Source of the DNA: Pseudomonas guangdongensis
GTDB lineage: Bacteria > Pseudomonadota > Gammaproteobacteria > Pseudomonadales > Pseudomonadaceae
NCBI RefSeq assembly: GCF_900105885.1
Contig: NZ_LT629780.1
Location: 2,294,001 to 2,358,000, forward strand
Reading direction: 5' to 3'
DNA length: 64,000 nucleotides
Position numbers and translations under genes: made by a program
Shown here: positions 32,280 to 41,691 of the stretch, in pieces
Numbering within the stretch: the stretch's first letter is position 1
How the letters are laid out: every line of letters begins with the position of its first letter
Notes under the pieces: model-generated
Databases searched by the model: none
Told to the model about the DNA's origin: nothing
The model's input: only the letters and a program-made list of their open reading frames with translations

Positions 32280-33287
32280 ATGGCAAGTTCCAAAAAAGAA
32301 ACCGTGGAGTTTGACAGCGATGACGAAATTCTCCTCCTGGAGCCTGGCGTCATCCCTGACCTGGATGTCGCCGAGCCGGAGGGAGACGGCGATGCGGGGC
32401 TCGACGTTCAGCCCGGCGCCAGCTCCCGGCAGCACAAGTTCATCGACTACACCCGTGCGCTCGACGCCACGCAGCTTTATCTGAACGAAATCGGCTTCTC
32501 GCCGCTGCTGACCCCGCAAGAGGAAGTGCATTTCGCCCGCATGGCGCGGCGCGGCGAAGAAGCCGGGCGCAAGCGGATGATCGAGAGCAACCTGCGCCTG
32601 GTGGTGAAGATATCCCGTCGCTACGTCAACCGGGGGCTGACCCTGCTCGATCTGATCGAAGAGGGCAACCTCGGCCTGATCCGCGCGGTGGAGAAGTTCG
32701 ATCCGGAGCGTGGCTTCCGCTTTTCCACCTATGCGACCTGGTGGATCCGCCAGACCATCGAGCGGGCGATCATGAACCAGACGCGTACCATCCGCCTGCC
32801 GATCCACGTGGTCAAGGAGCTCAACGTCTACCTGCGCGCCGCTCGCGAGCTGACCCAGAAACTCGACCACGAGCCCTCGGCCGAGGAAATCGCCGCCCTG
32901 CTGGACAAGCCGGTCGGCGAGGTCAAGCGCATGCTCGGGCTCAACGAGCGGGTGACGTCTGTGGATGTCACCCTGGGTCCGGATTCCGATAAGACCCTGC
33001 TCGACACCCTGACCGACGAGCGTCCCAGCGATCCCTGCGAGCTGCTGCAGGACGAGGATCTGAGCCAGAGCATCGATCTGTGGCTGTCCGACCTGTCGGA
33101 AAAGCAGCGCGAGGTGGTGATCCGCCGCTTCGGCCTGCGCGGTCATGAGAGCTGCACGCTGGAGGAGGTGGGGCGCGAGATCGGCCTGACCCGCGAACGG
33201 GTACGGCAGATCCAGGTAGAGGCGCTCAAGCGCCTGCGCGAGATCCTGGAAAGCAACGGCCTGTCCAGCGAGGCGCTGTTCGAGTAA
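32280..33287 (+). CDS. rpoS: RNA polymerase sigma factor RpoS
   Basis: A 335-residue stationary-phase sigma factor. Region 1.2 starts [19 protein letters not shown]; region 2 holds the core-binding [20 protein letters not shown] and the -10-binding [17 protein letters not shown]; region 4 is [30 protein letters not shown]. The acidic first 50 residues are typical. The start is [11 protein letters not shown] behind an AAAGGA ribosome site. A strong terminator follows 20 bases downstream. Confidence 0.97.
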   Translation: MASSKKETVEFDSDDEILLLEPGVIPDLDVAEPEGDGDAGLDVQPGASSRQHKFIDYTRALDATQLYLNEIGFSPLLTPQEEVHFARMARRGEEAGRKRMIESNLRLVVKISRRYVNRGLTLLDLIEEGNLGLIRAVEKFDPERGFRFSTYATWWIRQTIERAIMNQTRTIRLPIHVVKELNVYLRAARELTQKLDHEPSAEEIAALLDKPVGEVKRMLGLNERVTSVDVTLGPDSDKTLLDTLTDERPSDPCELLQDEDLSQSIDLWLSDLSEKQREVVIRRFGLRGHESCTLEEVGREIGLTRERVRQIQVEALKRLREILESNGLSSEALFE

Positions 33288-33307
33288 GCACTTCCGCACT
33301 GCAAGAG

Positions 33308-33339
33308 CCCGACCCGGCAGCGTCCGCGTCGGGTTTTTT
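33308..33339 (+). terminator. Intrinsic terminator of rpoS
   Basis: CCCGAC pairs with GTCGGG across a 14-base GC-rich loop and is followed directly by six T residues. It lies 20 bases past the rpoS stop, as expected for the operon end. Confidence 0.85.
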
Positions 33340-33417
33340 CGTGCCCGCGGGCAAGACAAGCGGCATGTGCGGTCATTGATCGGATATCGGGCCGAGGCGC
33401 CGCTTGTCGCCCGTCCC

Positions 33418-33435
33418 TGTAATCCAAGGCTTACA
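33418..33435 (+). promoter_or_regulatory. GacA upstream activating sequence for rsmZ
   Basis: The 18-base element TGTAAT-CCAAGG-CTTACA matches the GacA binding consensus TGTAAG-N6-CTTACA with a single change at position 6. It lies about 175 bases before the inferred rsmZ start, the usual distance in pseudomonads. Between it and the promoter is a T/A-rich tract (about 33490-33530) suited to IHF or MvaT-type proteins, which are known to act on rsmZ promoters in this genus. Confidence 0.82.
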
Positions 33436-33574
33436 GGGTTTGTAAGCCAATGCCGGAAAGGCTTCGGGTATTTGCCGGGCTGAGCGGTGAGTTTTTTTAT
33501 AAATCTCTGTTTTTAAAGGATTTTTTGTGTTGCGGCAGGTGCTGGGGCGCCTCGCTCAGGCGGCGACGGCCAGC

Positions 33575-33602
33575 TTGCGGAAAAGTTCCCGGCGGCTAGT
33601 AT
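33575..33602 (+). promoter_or_regulatory. Sigma-70-like promoter of rsmZ
   Basis: TTGCGG at 33575 and TAGTAT at 33597 are separated by 16 bases, giving a transcription start near 33609-33610, immediately before the first RsmA-binding hairpin. The element lies in the expected position downstream of the GacA site. Confidence 0.6.
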
Positions 33603-33609
33603 CTGTCTT

Positions 33610-33730
33610 GCGTTCAGGATGTAACGCAGCCGGCAAGGATGCAGGCAGGGACATCACAGGGAAGCGATTCACCACGGTCGGTGGCAAGGGAACAGAAAGC
33701 AGGGCGGGGGCAACCCCGCCCTATTTTTTT
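33610..33730 (+). ncRNA. rsmZ: RsmZ regulatory small RNA
   Basis: A roughly 120-base non-coding RNA that sequesters the translational repressor RsmA/CsrA. Near the 5' end GCGTT and AACGC form a stem presenting CAGGATGT, an RsmA-binding loop. Further unpaired GGA motifs follow: AAGGATG, CAGGGACA, CAGGGAAG and AAGGGAAC. The 3' end is an 8-bp GC stem with a GCAA loop (33702-33721) followed by TATTTTTTT. The location after rpoS and the upstream GacA site match rsmZ. The exact 5' end is inferred from the promoter. Confidence 0.88.
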
Positions 33731-33745
33731 GCGTGCGCAAAAGGT

Positions 33746-34597
33746 TCAGCCGCGGATGACCGGGCGGGTCGGGTCGGTGATCCACTCGCTCCAGGAGCCA
33801 GCGTACAGCCTGGCCAGCGGGTAGCCCGCCAGGCACAGGGCGAACAGGTTGTGGCAGGCGGTCACTCCGGAGCCGCAGTAGGCGACGATGCGGCTTTGCG
33901 GGCGCGGGCCGATCAGCCGGGCGAAGCGCTGGCGCAGGATGGCGGCATCGAGAAAGCGCTCGCTGTCGTCCAGGTTGTCGGTGAAGGCTGCGCACTGCGC
34001 GCCGGGAATGTGTCCGGCCACCGGATCGATCGGCTCGACTTCGCCACGAAAACGCGGCAGACCGCGAGCATCGAGCAATACCAGATCGGGGTCGGCCAGG
34101 GCCTGTGTCAGTTCGTTGCCGTCGATCACCAGAGCCGGATCGGGCTGGCCATGGAAGTCGCCGGCCGTCGCGAGCGGGCAGTCTCGGCTCAGCGGCAGAC
34201 CGGCATCCTGCCAGGCGTTCAGGCCGCCATCGAGCAGCCAGACACCTTCGCGCTTGCCGAGCCAGAGCAGCAGCCACCAGGCGCGTGCGGCGAAGGCTCC
34301 CGGCCCGTCGTCGTAGAGCACGATCTGGCTGTCGTTGCCGATTCCCCAGGCGCGCAGGCGCTGGCAGAGTTGCTGCGGGTCGGGCAGGGGATGGCGGCCA
34401 CTGCGTCCGGGCTGTACCGGGGCCGACAGGTCGCGCTCCAGGTCGGCATGTTGCGCGCGCGGCAGGTGGCCGGTCGCATGGGCGCGCCGACCGTAGTCGG
34501 GGTCTTCCAGGGCAAAGCGGCAGTCGAGGATCACCAGATCCGGCTGGTCGAGGCGTTGTGCCAGTTCTTGCGGGCTGAGCAGGCGGGCAAGGGCCAT
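33746..34597 (-). CDS. sseA: Rhodanese-type sulfurtransferase (3-mercaptopyruvate type)
   Basis: A 283-residue two-domain rhodanese. The catalytic loop CGSGVTA near residue 241 matches 3-mercaptopyruvate sulfurtransferases rather than thiosulfate enzymes (which have CRKGVT). LLDARGLPRFRGEVEPIDPVAGHIPGA marks the second domain. It transfers sulfur from 3-mercaptopyruvate to cyanide or thiols. It converges on rsmZ, with only 15 bases between, so the RNA's terminator also faces this gene. The usual fdxA-mutS neighbours of rsmZ are absent. Confidence 0.85.
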   Translation of the reverse strand: MALARLLSPQELAQRLDQPDLVILDCRFALEDPDYGRRAHATGHLPRAQHADLERDLSAPVQPGRSGRHPLPDPQQLCQRLRAWGIGNDSQIVLYDDGPGAFAARAWWLLLWLGKREGVWLLDGGLNAWQDAGLPLSRDCPLATAGDFHGQPDPALVIDGNELTQALADPDLVLLDARGLPRFRGEVEPIDPVAGHIPGAQCAAFTDNLDDSERFLDAAILRQRFARLIGPRPQSRIVAYCGSGVTACHNLFALCLAGYPLARLYAGSWSEWITDPTRPVIRG

Positions 34598-34766
34598 GGG
34601 CTTCTCCAGGTATGGGCAGTGGCGGGCAGGTGGGTGGACGACCTACAGCTTAACGCCAGTCTCCGCTCGACGTGCAGGGTGCATTTCCTGTGCCGGCGCT
34701 TGGCCGAATTGCCGCATGTTTGCCGCGCCGGCAGGTATACTCCGCGCTTTTACGCAGGAGAGCCTC

Positions 34767-35891
34767 GTGGCCGCAATCGATATCCGCTGGGTCCTGGATG
34801 ACGCGACCCTGGCCAGCTGCTGCAGCGCCTGGCGCCGCCGGCCTTTCGTGGCGCTGGATACCGAGTTCATGCGGGTGGATACCTTCTACCCGATCGCCGC
34901 CTTGCTACAGGTCGGCGACGGTGAGGCAGTGTGGCTGATCGACCCGCTGAAGATCGGCGACTGGGCGCCGTTCGCCGCGCTGTTGGAAGACCCTGCGGTG
35001 GTCAAGGTACTGCACTCGTGCAGCGAGGACCTTGAGGTGTTCCGGCGCCTGACCGGCAGTTGCCCGCAGCCGCTGTTCGACACCCAGATCGCCGCCGGCT
35101 ACCTGGGCATCGGTTTCTCCATGGGCTACTCGCGGCTGGTCAAGGAGCTGCTGGGGCTCGACCTGCCCAAGGACGAGACCCGCTCCGACTGGCTGCAGCG
35201 CCCGCTCAGCGACATGCAGGTGCGCTATGCCGCGGAGGACGTGCAGCACCTGTGCGAGGTCTACGCCAAGCTCGACGGCCGCCTGAGCGCGGACAAGCGT
35301 GCCTGGCTGCTGGAGGACGGGGCCGAACTGGTCGCCGCCCAGGGCGAGGTCTGCGACCCGCAGGAAGCCTGGCGCGAGGTCAAGCTGGCCTGGCGCCTGA
35401 ACGGCCAGCAGCTGGCCGTGCTGCGCGCCCTGTGCGCCTGGCGCGAGGAGCAGGCGCGATTGCGCGACCAGCCGCGCAATCGCATCCTGCGCGAACGCTC
35501 GCTGTGGCCGCTGGCCCGCCTGCAGCCGCGCGATGCGGTCAGCCTGGCGCGCATCGAAGACATGCATCCGCGCACCGTGCGCCAGGATGGCGAGGCCCTG
35601 CTGGGGCTGATCGCCCGCGCTGCGGCGCTGCCCGTCGAGCAGTGGCCCGAGCCGCTGCCCGAACCCCTGCCGCTGGAAGCCGCGGCGCTGCTCAAGAAAC
35701 TGCGCGCGGTCGGCCAGCGCGAGGCCGAGCGGCTGCAGATCGTCCCCGAGCTGATGCTGCGCAAGAAGGTGCTCGAAGCCCTGCTGAAAACCGGCTATCC
35801 CGATGGCCCTTACCAGTTGCCCGACGCCCTGCGCGGCTGGCGCCGCGCCCTGATGGGCCAGGCCCTGCTGGACACCCTCTGCCGAGACTGA
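34767..35891 (+). CDS. rnd: Ribonuclease D
   Basis: A 374-residue DEDD 3'-5' exoribonuclease that trims tRNA and other RNAs. Exo motifs are ALDTEFMR (D31, E33), [12 protein letters not shown] and [11 protein letters not shown]; a C-terminal HRDC domain includes [17 protein letters not shown]. The start is a GTG (coding VAAIDIRW) with a GCAGGAG ribosome site. A TATACT box 26 bases before it is a likely -10 element. It heads the rnd-ycgL-ycgN run. Confidence 0.93.
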   Translation: MAAIDIRWVLDDATLASCCSAWRRRPFVALDTEFMRVDTFYPIAALLQVGDGEAVWLIDPLKIGDWAPFAALLEDPAVVKVLHSCSEDLEVFRRLTGSCPQPLFDTQIAAGYLGIGFSMGYSRLVKELLGLDLPKDETRSDWLQRPLSDMQVRYAAEDVQHLCEVYAKLDGRLSADKRAWLLEDGAELVAAQGEVCDPQEAWREVKLAWRLNGQQLAVLRALCAWREEQARLRDQPRNRILRERSLWPLARLQPRDAVSLARIEDMHPRTVRQDGEALLGLIARAAALPVEQWPEPLPEPLPLEAAALLKKLRAVGQREAERLQIVPELMLRKKVLEALLKTGYPDGPYQLPDALRGWRRALMGQALLDTLCRD

Positions 35892-35893
35892 CG

Positions 35894-36187
35894 ATGAAAC
35901 GAATCTGCTCCATCTACAAAAGCCCGCGCAAGCGCGAGATGTACCTGTATGTCGACAAGCGCGAAGCCCTGGCCCGGGTGCCCGAAGCCCTGCTGAGCGC
36001 CTTCGGCGCGCCGCAGCATGCCTTCGACCTGCTGCTCACCCCCGAGCGCAAGCTGGCCCGCGAGGACATCCACAAGGTGCTGGACAACATCGAGAAGCAG
36101 GGCTTCCACCTGCAGATGCCGCCGCCGGAGGAGGAGTACATCGAGCACCTGCCCGACGAACTGCTGCGCCGCAACGACCCCGTCTGA
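35894..36187 (+). CDS. ycgL: YcgL domain protein
   Basis: A 97-residue YcgL family protein starting [20 protein letters not shown], with the conserved end [17 protein letters not shown]. Its function is unknown, but it almost always lies next to rnd in gammaproteobacteria; here only two bases separate them, suggesting a shared transcript and perhaps an RNA-related role. Confidence 0.9.
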   Translation: MKRICSIYKSPRKREMYLYVDKREALARVPEALLSAFGAPQHAFDLLLTPERKLAREDIHKVLDNIEKQGFHLQMPPPEEEYIEHLPDELLRRNDPV

Positions 36188-36213
36188 ACGACAGCCCGCC
36201 CGGAGACTTCGCC

Positions 36214-36663
36214 ATGGCCGCCAAGGTCGAACCCTTCTGGAAGCGCAAGACGCTCGCGCAGCTCGACAGCGAGGAGTGGGAGTCGCTGTGCGACGGCTGC
36301 GGGCTGTGCTGCCTGCAGAAGCTCGAAGACGACGAGGACGGCAGCGTCTATTACACGCGCATCGCCTGCAAGCTGCTGGACCTCGAAACCTGTCGCTGCA
36401 GCGACTATGCCGGACGTCAGCAGCAGGTGCCCGACTGCGTGCGCCTGACGCCGGCGCAGGCCGGCGAGTTCCGCTGGCTGCCGCCGACCTGCGCCTACCG
36501 CCTGGTCGCCGAAGGCAAGGACCTGCTGCCCTGGCACCATCTGCTCTGCGGCGATCCGCAGGCGGTCCATGCGGCGCGCATTTCCCAGTCCGGACGCATG
36601 CTCAGCGAAAACAGCGTGGCCGAGGACGACTGGGAGGACTACCTGATCTTCCGGGCGGGCTGA
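36214..36663 (+). CDS. ycgN: YcgN family cysteine-cluster protein
   Basis: A 149-residue UPF0260/YcgN protein. The CxxCxxCC cluster CDGCGLCC near residue 28 and further cysteines in [14 protein letters not shown] and VPDCVRL indicate a metal site, probably Fe-S or zinc. It follows ycgL by 26 bases. The biochemical role is unknown. Confidence 0.88.
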   Translation: MAAKVEPFWKRKTLAQLDSEEWESLCDGCGLCCLQKLEDDEDGSVYYTRIACKLLDLETCRCSDYAGRQQQVPDCVRLTPAQAGEFRWLPPTCAYRLVAEGKDLLPWHHLLCGDPQAVHAARISQSGRMLSENSVAEDDWEDYLIFRAG

Positions 36664-36712
36664 ACCTGCCGCGGCGGCCGGGGTCCTATCCGCTCACCAG
36701 GAGAACACTGCC

Positions 36713-37936
36713 ATGCTCATGCGTTCGCGTCCCTTCTGGCTCGTGCTGGCGAGCCTGCTCTCCACCCCGCTGGCGGCTGCCCAGCGCGTCGACCTGGACT
36801 ACCACGTGCGTTTCCTGCCGGACAGCGGCCAGGCGGAGGTCCGCCTGACCCTTGCCCGCGGCCAGGCGGTGCGCTATTTCGACTTCAGCCTCGGCGCCGA
36901 TGGCGGCTACAGCGACTTCCAGGCCGATGGCGAGTGGAGCCAGGACAATCCGCAGCGTGGCGTCTGGCGTCCGCCGGCGGGCAAGGCCACGCTGAGCTAC
37001 CGGGTGCGGATCGACCAGCAGCGCGACAATGGCCGCTTCGATGCGCGGATGACCGCCGACTGGGCCTTGCTGCGCGGCGACAACCTGGTGCCGGCGGCAC
37101 GGGTCGACATCGCCCCGGACGTCGAGTTGGTCAGTCGCCTGCAGTTCGAGCTGCCGCCGGGCTGGAAGGGGGTGGAAACCGGCTGGCCGCGGATCGGCAA
37201 GGCGCGTTTTCGCATCGACAACCCGGCGCGGCGCTTCGACCGTCCGACCGGCTGGATTCTCGCCGGCCAGCTCGGCGTGCGCCGCGCCACGCTCGGCAAG
37301 ACCGAGGTGGCGGTCGCCGCGCCGGTGGGCGAGGGGCTGCGGCGCATGGACATCCTGACCCTGCTGACCTTCGTCTGGCCCCATGTCCAAGCGGTGTTCC
37401 CGCGCGAGCCGGGCAAGCTGCTGATCGTCGGTGCCGGCGATCCGATGTGGCGCGGCGGCCTGTCGGGGCCCAACTCGCTGTACATGCACGCCGACCGGCC
37501 GCTGGTCAGCGAGAACGGCACCAGTTCGCTGATCCACGAGCTGGTCCATGTGTTCAGCCGCATCGGCGATACCGAGCGCAGCGACTGGATCACCGAGGGC
37601 ATCGCCGAGTACTACGCCATCGAACTGATGAGTCGCGCCGGCGGCCTCAGCGAGGACCGCTACGCGAAGATCCGCACGCAGCTGGAGCGCTGGAGCCGCA
37701 AGGTCACCTCGCTGCGCGGCGAGCGCGCCAGCGGCGCGGTGACCGCGCGGGCGGTGCTGTTGCTGCAGGCGCTGGATGCGGAAATCCGCACCGCCAGCCG
37801 CGGCGAGCGCTCGCTGGACGACGTCACCCGCGGCCTGATGCGTCTGGAGAAGGCCAGTACCCGCGACTTCGTGCAGATCGCCGAAAACGTGCTGGGTCGA
37901 CCGTCGAAAGTGCTGGATACCCGCCTGCTGCGCTGA
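36713..37936 (+). CDS. Secreted gluzincin-like metalloprotease of unknown family
   Basis: A 407-residue protein with an N-terminal signal peptide (WLVLASLLSTPLAAA). Residues 25-200 are predicted beta-rich, like the N-terminal domain of M1/M61 peptidases. The motif HELVH (H275, E276, H279) is followed by WITEGIAEYYA, where E295 is the likely third zinc ligand. The spacing is 15 residues between the second His and the Glu, shorter than the 18 of M1 enzymes. It is probably periplasmic or outer-membrane associated. Substrate is unknown. It ends at a strong hairpin shared with the oligopeptidase gene. Confidence 0.68.
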   Translation: MLMRSRPFWLVLASLLSTPLAAAQRVDLDYHVRFLPDSGQAEVRLTLARGQAVRYFDFSLGADGGYSDFQADGEWSQDNPQRGVWRPPAGKATLSYRVRIDQQRDNGRFDARMTADWALLRGDNLVPAARVDIAPDVELVSRLQFELPPGWKGVETGWPRIGKARFRIDNPARRFDRPTGWILAGQLGVRRATLGKTEVAVAAPVGEGLRRMDILTLLTFVWPHVQAVFPREPGKLLIVGAGDPMWRGGLSGPNSLYMHADRPLVSENGTSSLIHELVHVFSRIGDTERSDWITEGIAEYYAIELMSRAGGLSEDRYAKIRTQLERWSRKVTSLRGERASGAVTARAVLLLQALDAEIRTASRGERSLDDVTRGLMRLEKASTRDFVQIAENVLGRPSKVLDTRLLR

Positions 37937-37947
37937 GTGCGACCTGG

Positions 37948-37984
37948 ACACGACAAGGGCGCCGCGCAGGCGCCCTTGTCGTGT
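37948..37984. terminator. Bidirectional hairpin between two convergent peptidase genes
   Basis: A perfect 16-bp inverted repeat (ACACGACAAGGGCGCC and its complement) around the loop GCGCA lies 12 bases after the metalloprotease stop and 44 bases after the end of the convergent oligopeptidase gene. There is no clear T-tract; stability comes from the stem. Confidence 0.7.
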
Positions 37985-38027
37985 CTGGCCGGGCGGTGTT
38001 TCCGGCCTTCGTGCGCCTGGCGGGCGC

Positions 38028-40067
38028 TCAGCGCCGGCCCAGCACCTTGAGCAGGAATGCGTACTCCAGCGCGGCGTCCCTGAGCGCCTGGTAGCGGCCG
38101 CTCATGCCGCCGTGGCCGGCGGCGAATTCGGTCTTGAGCAGCAGCGGGTTGGCGTCGGTCTTGCACTCGCGCAGCCGCGCCACCCACTTGGCCGCCTCCC
38201 AGTACTGCACCCGGCTGTCGTGGTAGCCGGCCACGGCGAGGATCGCCGGGTAGGCCTGGGCCCTGACGTTCTCGTAGGGCGCATAGGCGCGGATGCGCGC
38301 GTAGACCTCCGGCTCGCTCGGGTCGCCCCATTCGTCGTACTCGGTCACCGTCAGCGGCAGCTCCGGGTTCTGCATGGTGTTGAGCACATCGACGAAGGGC
38401 ACCTCGGCGATCGCCGCGGCGAACAGCTCGGGGCGCTGGTTGAGCACCGCGCCGATCAACAGGCCGCCGGCGCTGCCGCCGCTGATCGCCAGTTGCGTCG
38501 TGGTGGTGTAGCCGCCCTCGATCAGCGCCTCGGCGCAGGCGATGAAGTCGTCGAAGCTGTTCTGCTTGTGCGCGAGCTTGCCGGCGCGGTACCAGGCCTC
38601 GCCCAGCTCGCCGCCGCCGCGCACGTGGGCGATGGCGAACAGGAAGCCGCGCTCCAGCAGGCTCAGGCGGGCATGGGAGAACCAGGGGTCGAGGCTCTCG
38701 CCATAGGCGCCGTAGCCGTACAGATAGAGCGGTGCGGGCAGCGCGGCGTCGAGCACCTCGCGGCGGCCGACCAGGCTGATCGGTACCCGGGTGCCGTCGG
38801 CCGCCGTTGCCCAGAGGCGCCGGCTCTCGTAGGCGTCGGCGTCGAAGAAGCCTTCCACCGCCGTTTGCTTGAGCACTGTCTGCGTGCCGCTGGCCAGCTC
38901 CAGCTGGCGGATCTGCGCCGGACGGTTGAGCGCCTCGTAGCGCAGGCGGATCACCGGGCTGTCGAACTCCAGGTCGTCGTAGACGTGCAGGCTGTAGGCG
39001 GCGTCCGGCAGCTGCACCCGGTAGGGCGCGCCGCCCTGGGGCAGGACCTCGATCACCGGCAGGCCGTTGTCGCGCAGGCCGAGGGTGATGGCGCCGGCGT
39101 TCAGGCTGACTTCCTCGAGCATCAGCGTATCGCGATGGGCGACCAGCTCCTGCCAGTGCGCGCGGGTCGGTGCGCTTTCCGTGGCGCTGTAGAGCGCGAA
39201 GTTGATTCCCGCCTGGTTGCTGCGGATCAGCCAGCGCCATTGGCCGTCGAGCTGGCCGTGGTCGGGGTAGTACTCGTGGCCTTCCTCGCGCGGGGCCAGG
39301 CACTGGAAGGCGCCGTCCGGGTGCTCGGCGTCCAGCACCCAGGCCTCGGAGGTGGTCTTGCTGGCCAGCAGCAGGATCAGCTGGCGCTCGGAGCTGGCGC
39401 GGTGACAGCCGAGGAAGAAGCGCCCGTCCTGTTCTTCGAACACCAGTTCGGCGCCGTCCTCGCCGAGGCTGTGGCGGTACAGGCGGTGCGGGCGGTGGGT
39501 GTCGTCCAGCGCGGCGAAGAACAGCGTGCGGCTGTCGTTGGCCCAGGTCAGGCTGCCGTCGCAGTCCTCGAAGGGCAGGGCGGTCACCTCGCCTGTAGCC
39601 AGCTCCTTGACGAATAGCTGGTAGATCTCGTCGCCCTGGGTGTCCAGGCTGTAGGCCAGACGCCGGTGGTCGGGGCTGATGCTGAAGGCGCCGATGGACA
39701 GGTAGCCATCGGCGGCGAGGGCGTTGGGGTCGAGCAGCAGTTCCTCGTGCGCCGCGTCGACGCTCAGCGAGCCGTCGGTCGGGCGCGGGTGGCGGTAATG
39801 GCGCGGATACTCCTCGCCGGCCGTGGTGCGCTGGTAGTACAGCCAGGGGCCCCAGGGGCTCGGCAGCGACAGGTCGGTTTCGCGGATGCGCGCGCGGATC
39901 TCCTCGAACAGCTGTTCGCGCAGCGCGGCAGTGTCGGCCAGTTGTTCCTCCAGCCAGGCGTTCTCGGCCTGCAGATGGGCGAGTACCTCGGCAGCGTCGC
40001 GCTGCTCCAGCCAGGCGTAGGGATCGGCGCCGTCCTGGCGGCGGGCGCGGGGCGGGGTATCGGGCAT
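38028..40067 (-). CDS. ptrB: Oligopeptidase B
   Basis: A 679-residue prolyl oligopeptidase family serine peptidase cleaving small peptides after Arg or Lys in the cytosol. The N-terminal PYAWLEQRDAAEVLAHLQAEN and beta-propeller precede the alpha/beta hydrolase domain. Catalytic residues read as S532 in AISGGSAGG, D617 in GYHDSRVQYWE and H652 in AAGHGGMSGR, matching the numbering known for E. coli OpdB. No signal peptide is present. Confidence 0.94.
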   Translation of the reverse strand: MPDTPPRARRQDGADPYAWLEQRDAAEVLAHLQAENAWLEEQLADTAALREQLFEEIRARIRETDLSLPSPWGPWLYYQRTTAGEEYPRHYRHPRPTDGSLSVDAAHEELLLDPNALAADGYLSIGAFSISPDHRRLAYSLDTQGDEIYQLFVKELATGEVTALPFEDCDGSLTWANDSRTLFFAALDDTHRPHRLYRHSLGEDGAELVFEEQDGRFFLGCHRASSERQLILLLASKTTSEAWVLDAEHPDGAFQCLAPREEGHEYYPDHGQLDGQWRWLIRSNQAGINFALYSATESAPTRAHWQELVAHRDTLMLEEVSLNAGAITLGLRDNGLPVIEVLPQGGAPYRVQLPDAAYSLHVYDDLEFDSPVIRLRYEALNRPAQIRQLELASGTQTVLKQTAVEGFFDADAYESRRLWATAADGTRVPISLVGRREVLDAALPAPLYLYGYGAYGESLDPWFSHARLSLLERGFLFAIAHVRGGGELGEAWYRAGKLAHKQNSFDDFIACAEALIEGGYTTTTQLAISGGSAGGLLIGAVLNQRPELFAAAIAEVPFVDVLNTMQNPELPLTVTEYDEWGDPSEPEVYARIRAYAPYENVRAQAYPAILAVAGYHDSRVQYWEAAKWVARLRECKTDANPLLLKTEFAAGHGGMSGRYQALRDAALEYAFLLKVLGRR

Positions 40068-40151
40068 GGGGCTCTCCGGCCGCGTCTGGCGCGCGGCTGC
40101 TGGGAAAAGTCGCTATGATAAGCGGCCCATTCCGCCCGCGACCATGCGCCG

Positions 40152-40586
40152 ATGACCGAACAAGACTATCTCCTCGCCTGGACCCTGTACGCCCTGGCCG
40201 CGCTGGGTTGCCTGCTGGTGGGGTTCCGCATCACTGCCTGGATGTGGCGTGCCCTGCGCGAGCCGCTGCGGGTGCTGATGGCCGTGCTGCTGTGTACGCC
40301 GACGCTGGTCGACCCGGCGCGCGAACTGCAGGCACCGGCCATCGCCATCGCCGCCTTGGACCTGCTGTTCAAGACCGGCAGCAACCTGTGGCTGGCGGTG
40401 ACCGACCTGGCGGCCTTCGCGCTGATCGGTTTTTCCCTGTACCTGCTGTTCGTCGCCATCCGCTGGCCGCTGGAGCGGCGCCGGGCGGAAGCGGCCGCGG
40501 CCCGAGCCGAGGCCGAAGCGCAGCCGGCGCGCGAGCCGAGTTTGCGCGAGCTGCTCGATGACCGCCGCGGCGAGCCGCGCCTATGA
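40152..40586 (+). CDS. Three-helix membrane protein of unknown function
   Basis: A 144-residue protein with membrane segments near 9-28, 38-60 and 78-105, then a charged Ala/Glu/Arg-rich tail likely forming a coiled coil. It diverges from ptrB and lies 21 bases before the YafJ-type gene. I do not recognise a characterised family; similar small genes occupy this place in P. aeruginosa as I recall. Confidence 0.7.
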   Translation: MTEQDYLLAWTLYALAALGCLLVGFRITAWMWRALREPLRVLMAVLLCTPTLVDPARELQAPAIAIAALDLLFKTGSNLWLAVTDLAAFALIGFSLYLLFVAIRWPLERRRAEAAAARAEAEAQPAREPSLRELLDDRRGEPRL

Positions 40587-40607
40587 AACCTGCCGGGAGC
40601 GCCGTGG

Positions 40608-41387
40608 ATGTGTGAGTTGCTGGGCATGAGTGCCAACGTGCCGACCGATATCGTGTTCAGCTTCACCGGGCTGATGCAGCGCGGCGGGCGTACCGGCCCG
40701 CATCGCGACGGCTGGGGCATCGGCTTCTACGAGGGGCGCGGCCTGCGCCTGTTCCAGGACCCGCAGGCGAGCAGCGAGTCGGAGGTGGCGCGGCTGGTGC
40801 AGCGCTATCCGATCAAGAGCGAGGTGGTGATCGGGCATATCCGCCAGGCCAACGTCGGCAAGGTCTGCCTGGCCAACACTCATCCCTTCGTGCGCGAGCT
40901 GTGGGGGCGCAACTGGTGCTTCGCCCATAACGGCCAGTTGGCCGGGTTCGCGCCCGTGCCGGATTTCTATCGGCCGGTGGGCGATACCGACAGCGAGGCG
41001 GCGTTCTGCGATCTGCTCAACCGCGTGCGCCGCGCCTTTCCCGAACCGGTGGAGGTGGAGCAGCTGCTGCCGGTCCTGGTCGAGGCCTGTGCCGGCTATC
41101 GGCGCCTCGGCGTGTTCAACGCGCTGCTCAGCGATGGCGACTGGCTGTTCAGCTTCTGTTCGACCAAGCTGGCGCACATCACCCGCCGCGCGCCCTTCGG
41201 GCCGGCGCAGCTCAAGGATGCCGACATGGCGGTGGACTTCCAGGCGGAAACCACTCCCGACGATGTGGTGACGGTGATCGCGACCGATCCCCTGACCGCC
41301 AACGAGGACTGGCAGCTCTACCGCCCAGGTCAGTGGCTGCTGTGGCGGCGCGGCGAGCAGGTGGCCGCTGGCGCGCTGGCGGACTGA
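40608..41387 (+). CDS. yafJ: YafJ-type class II glutamine amidotransferase
   Basis: A 259-residue Ntn-hydrolase. The nucleophile is C2 of MCELLGMS, exposed after Met removal. HRDGWGIGFYEGRG, HIRQANVGKVCLANTHPF and FAHNGQLAGF are the substrate-pocket motifs of the YafJ/gamma-glutamyl hydroxamate-like amidotransferases. No acceptor domain is present, so the physiological substrate is unknown. Confidence 0.88.
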   Translation: MCELLGMSANVPTDIVFSFTGLMQRGGRTGPHRDGWGIGFYEGRGLRLFQDPQASSESEVARLVQRYPIKSEVVIGHIRQANVGKVCLANTHPFVRELWGRNWCFAHNGQLAGFAPVPDFYRPVGDTDSEAAFCDLLNRVRRAFPEPVEVEQLLPVLVEACAGYRRLGVFNALLSDGDWLFSFCSTKLAHITRRAPFGPAQLKDADMAVDFQAETTPDDVVTVIATDPLTANEDWQLYRPGQWLLWRRGEQVAAGALAD

Positions 41388-41435
41388 CTAGCGCGGCGGC
41401 TGGTTCGGAGAGGCCCGACATGAAACGCGGGCAAG

Positions 41436-41465
41436 AAAAAACCCGGCTGATAAGCCGGGTTTTTT
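41436..41465. terminator. Bidirectional intrinsic terminator
   Basis: A 13-bp perfect stem (six A then CCCGGCT, loop GATA, AGCCGGG then six T) works in both orientations. It ends the yafJ-type gene on one strand and the cold shock gene on the other, 19 bases from the latter's stop. Confidence 0.92.
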
Positions 41466-41484
41466 CGGACATCCAGATCAGCGA

Positions 41485-41691
41485 TTAGCCGATGATCTGG
41501 ATGTTGGAAGCCTGCTTGCCCTTCGGACCGGTGGTCACTTCGAAGGACACTTTCTGGTTTTCGGCCAGGGTCTTGAAGCCCTGAGCGCGAATTTCGGAGA
41601 AGTGGGCGAACAGATCGTCACCACCGTCGTCCGGCTTGATGAAACCGAAACCCTTGGTGTCGTTGAACCACTTAACTGTGCCAGTTGCCAT
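41485..41691 (-). CDS. Cold shock protein, CspA family
   Basis: A 68-residue single cold-shock domain. [22 protein letters not shown] includes RNP1 (KGFGFI) and DLFAHFSEI is RNP2. It binds single-stranded RNA and DNA and loosens RNA structure. A TAGGAA ribosome site precedes the ATG. The name CspA or CapB cannot be settled from sequence alone. Confidence 0.94.
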   Translation of the reverse strand: MATGTVKWFNDTKGFGFIKPDDGGDDLFAHFSEIRAQGFKTLAENQKVSFEVTTGPKGKQASNIQIIG

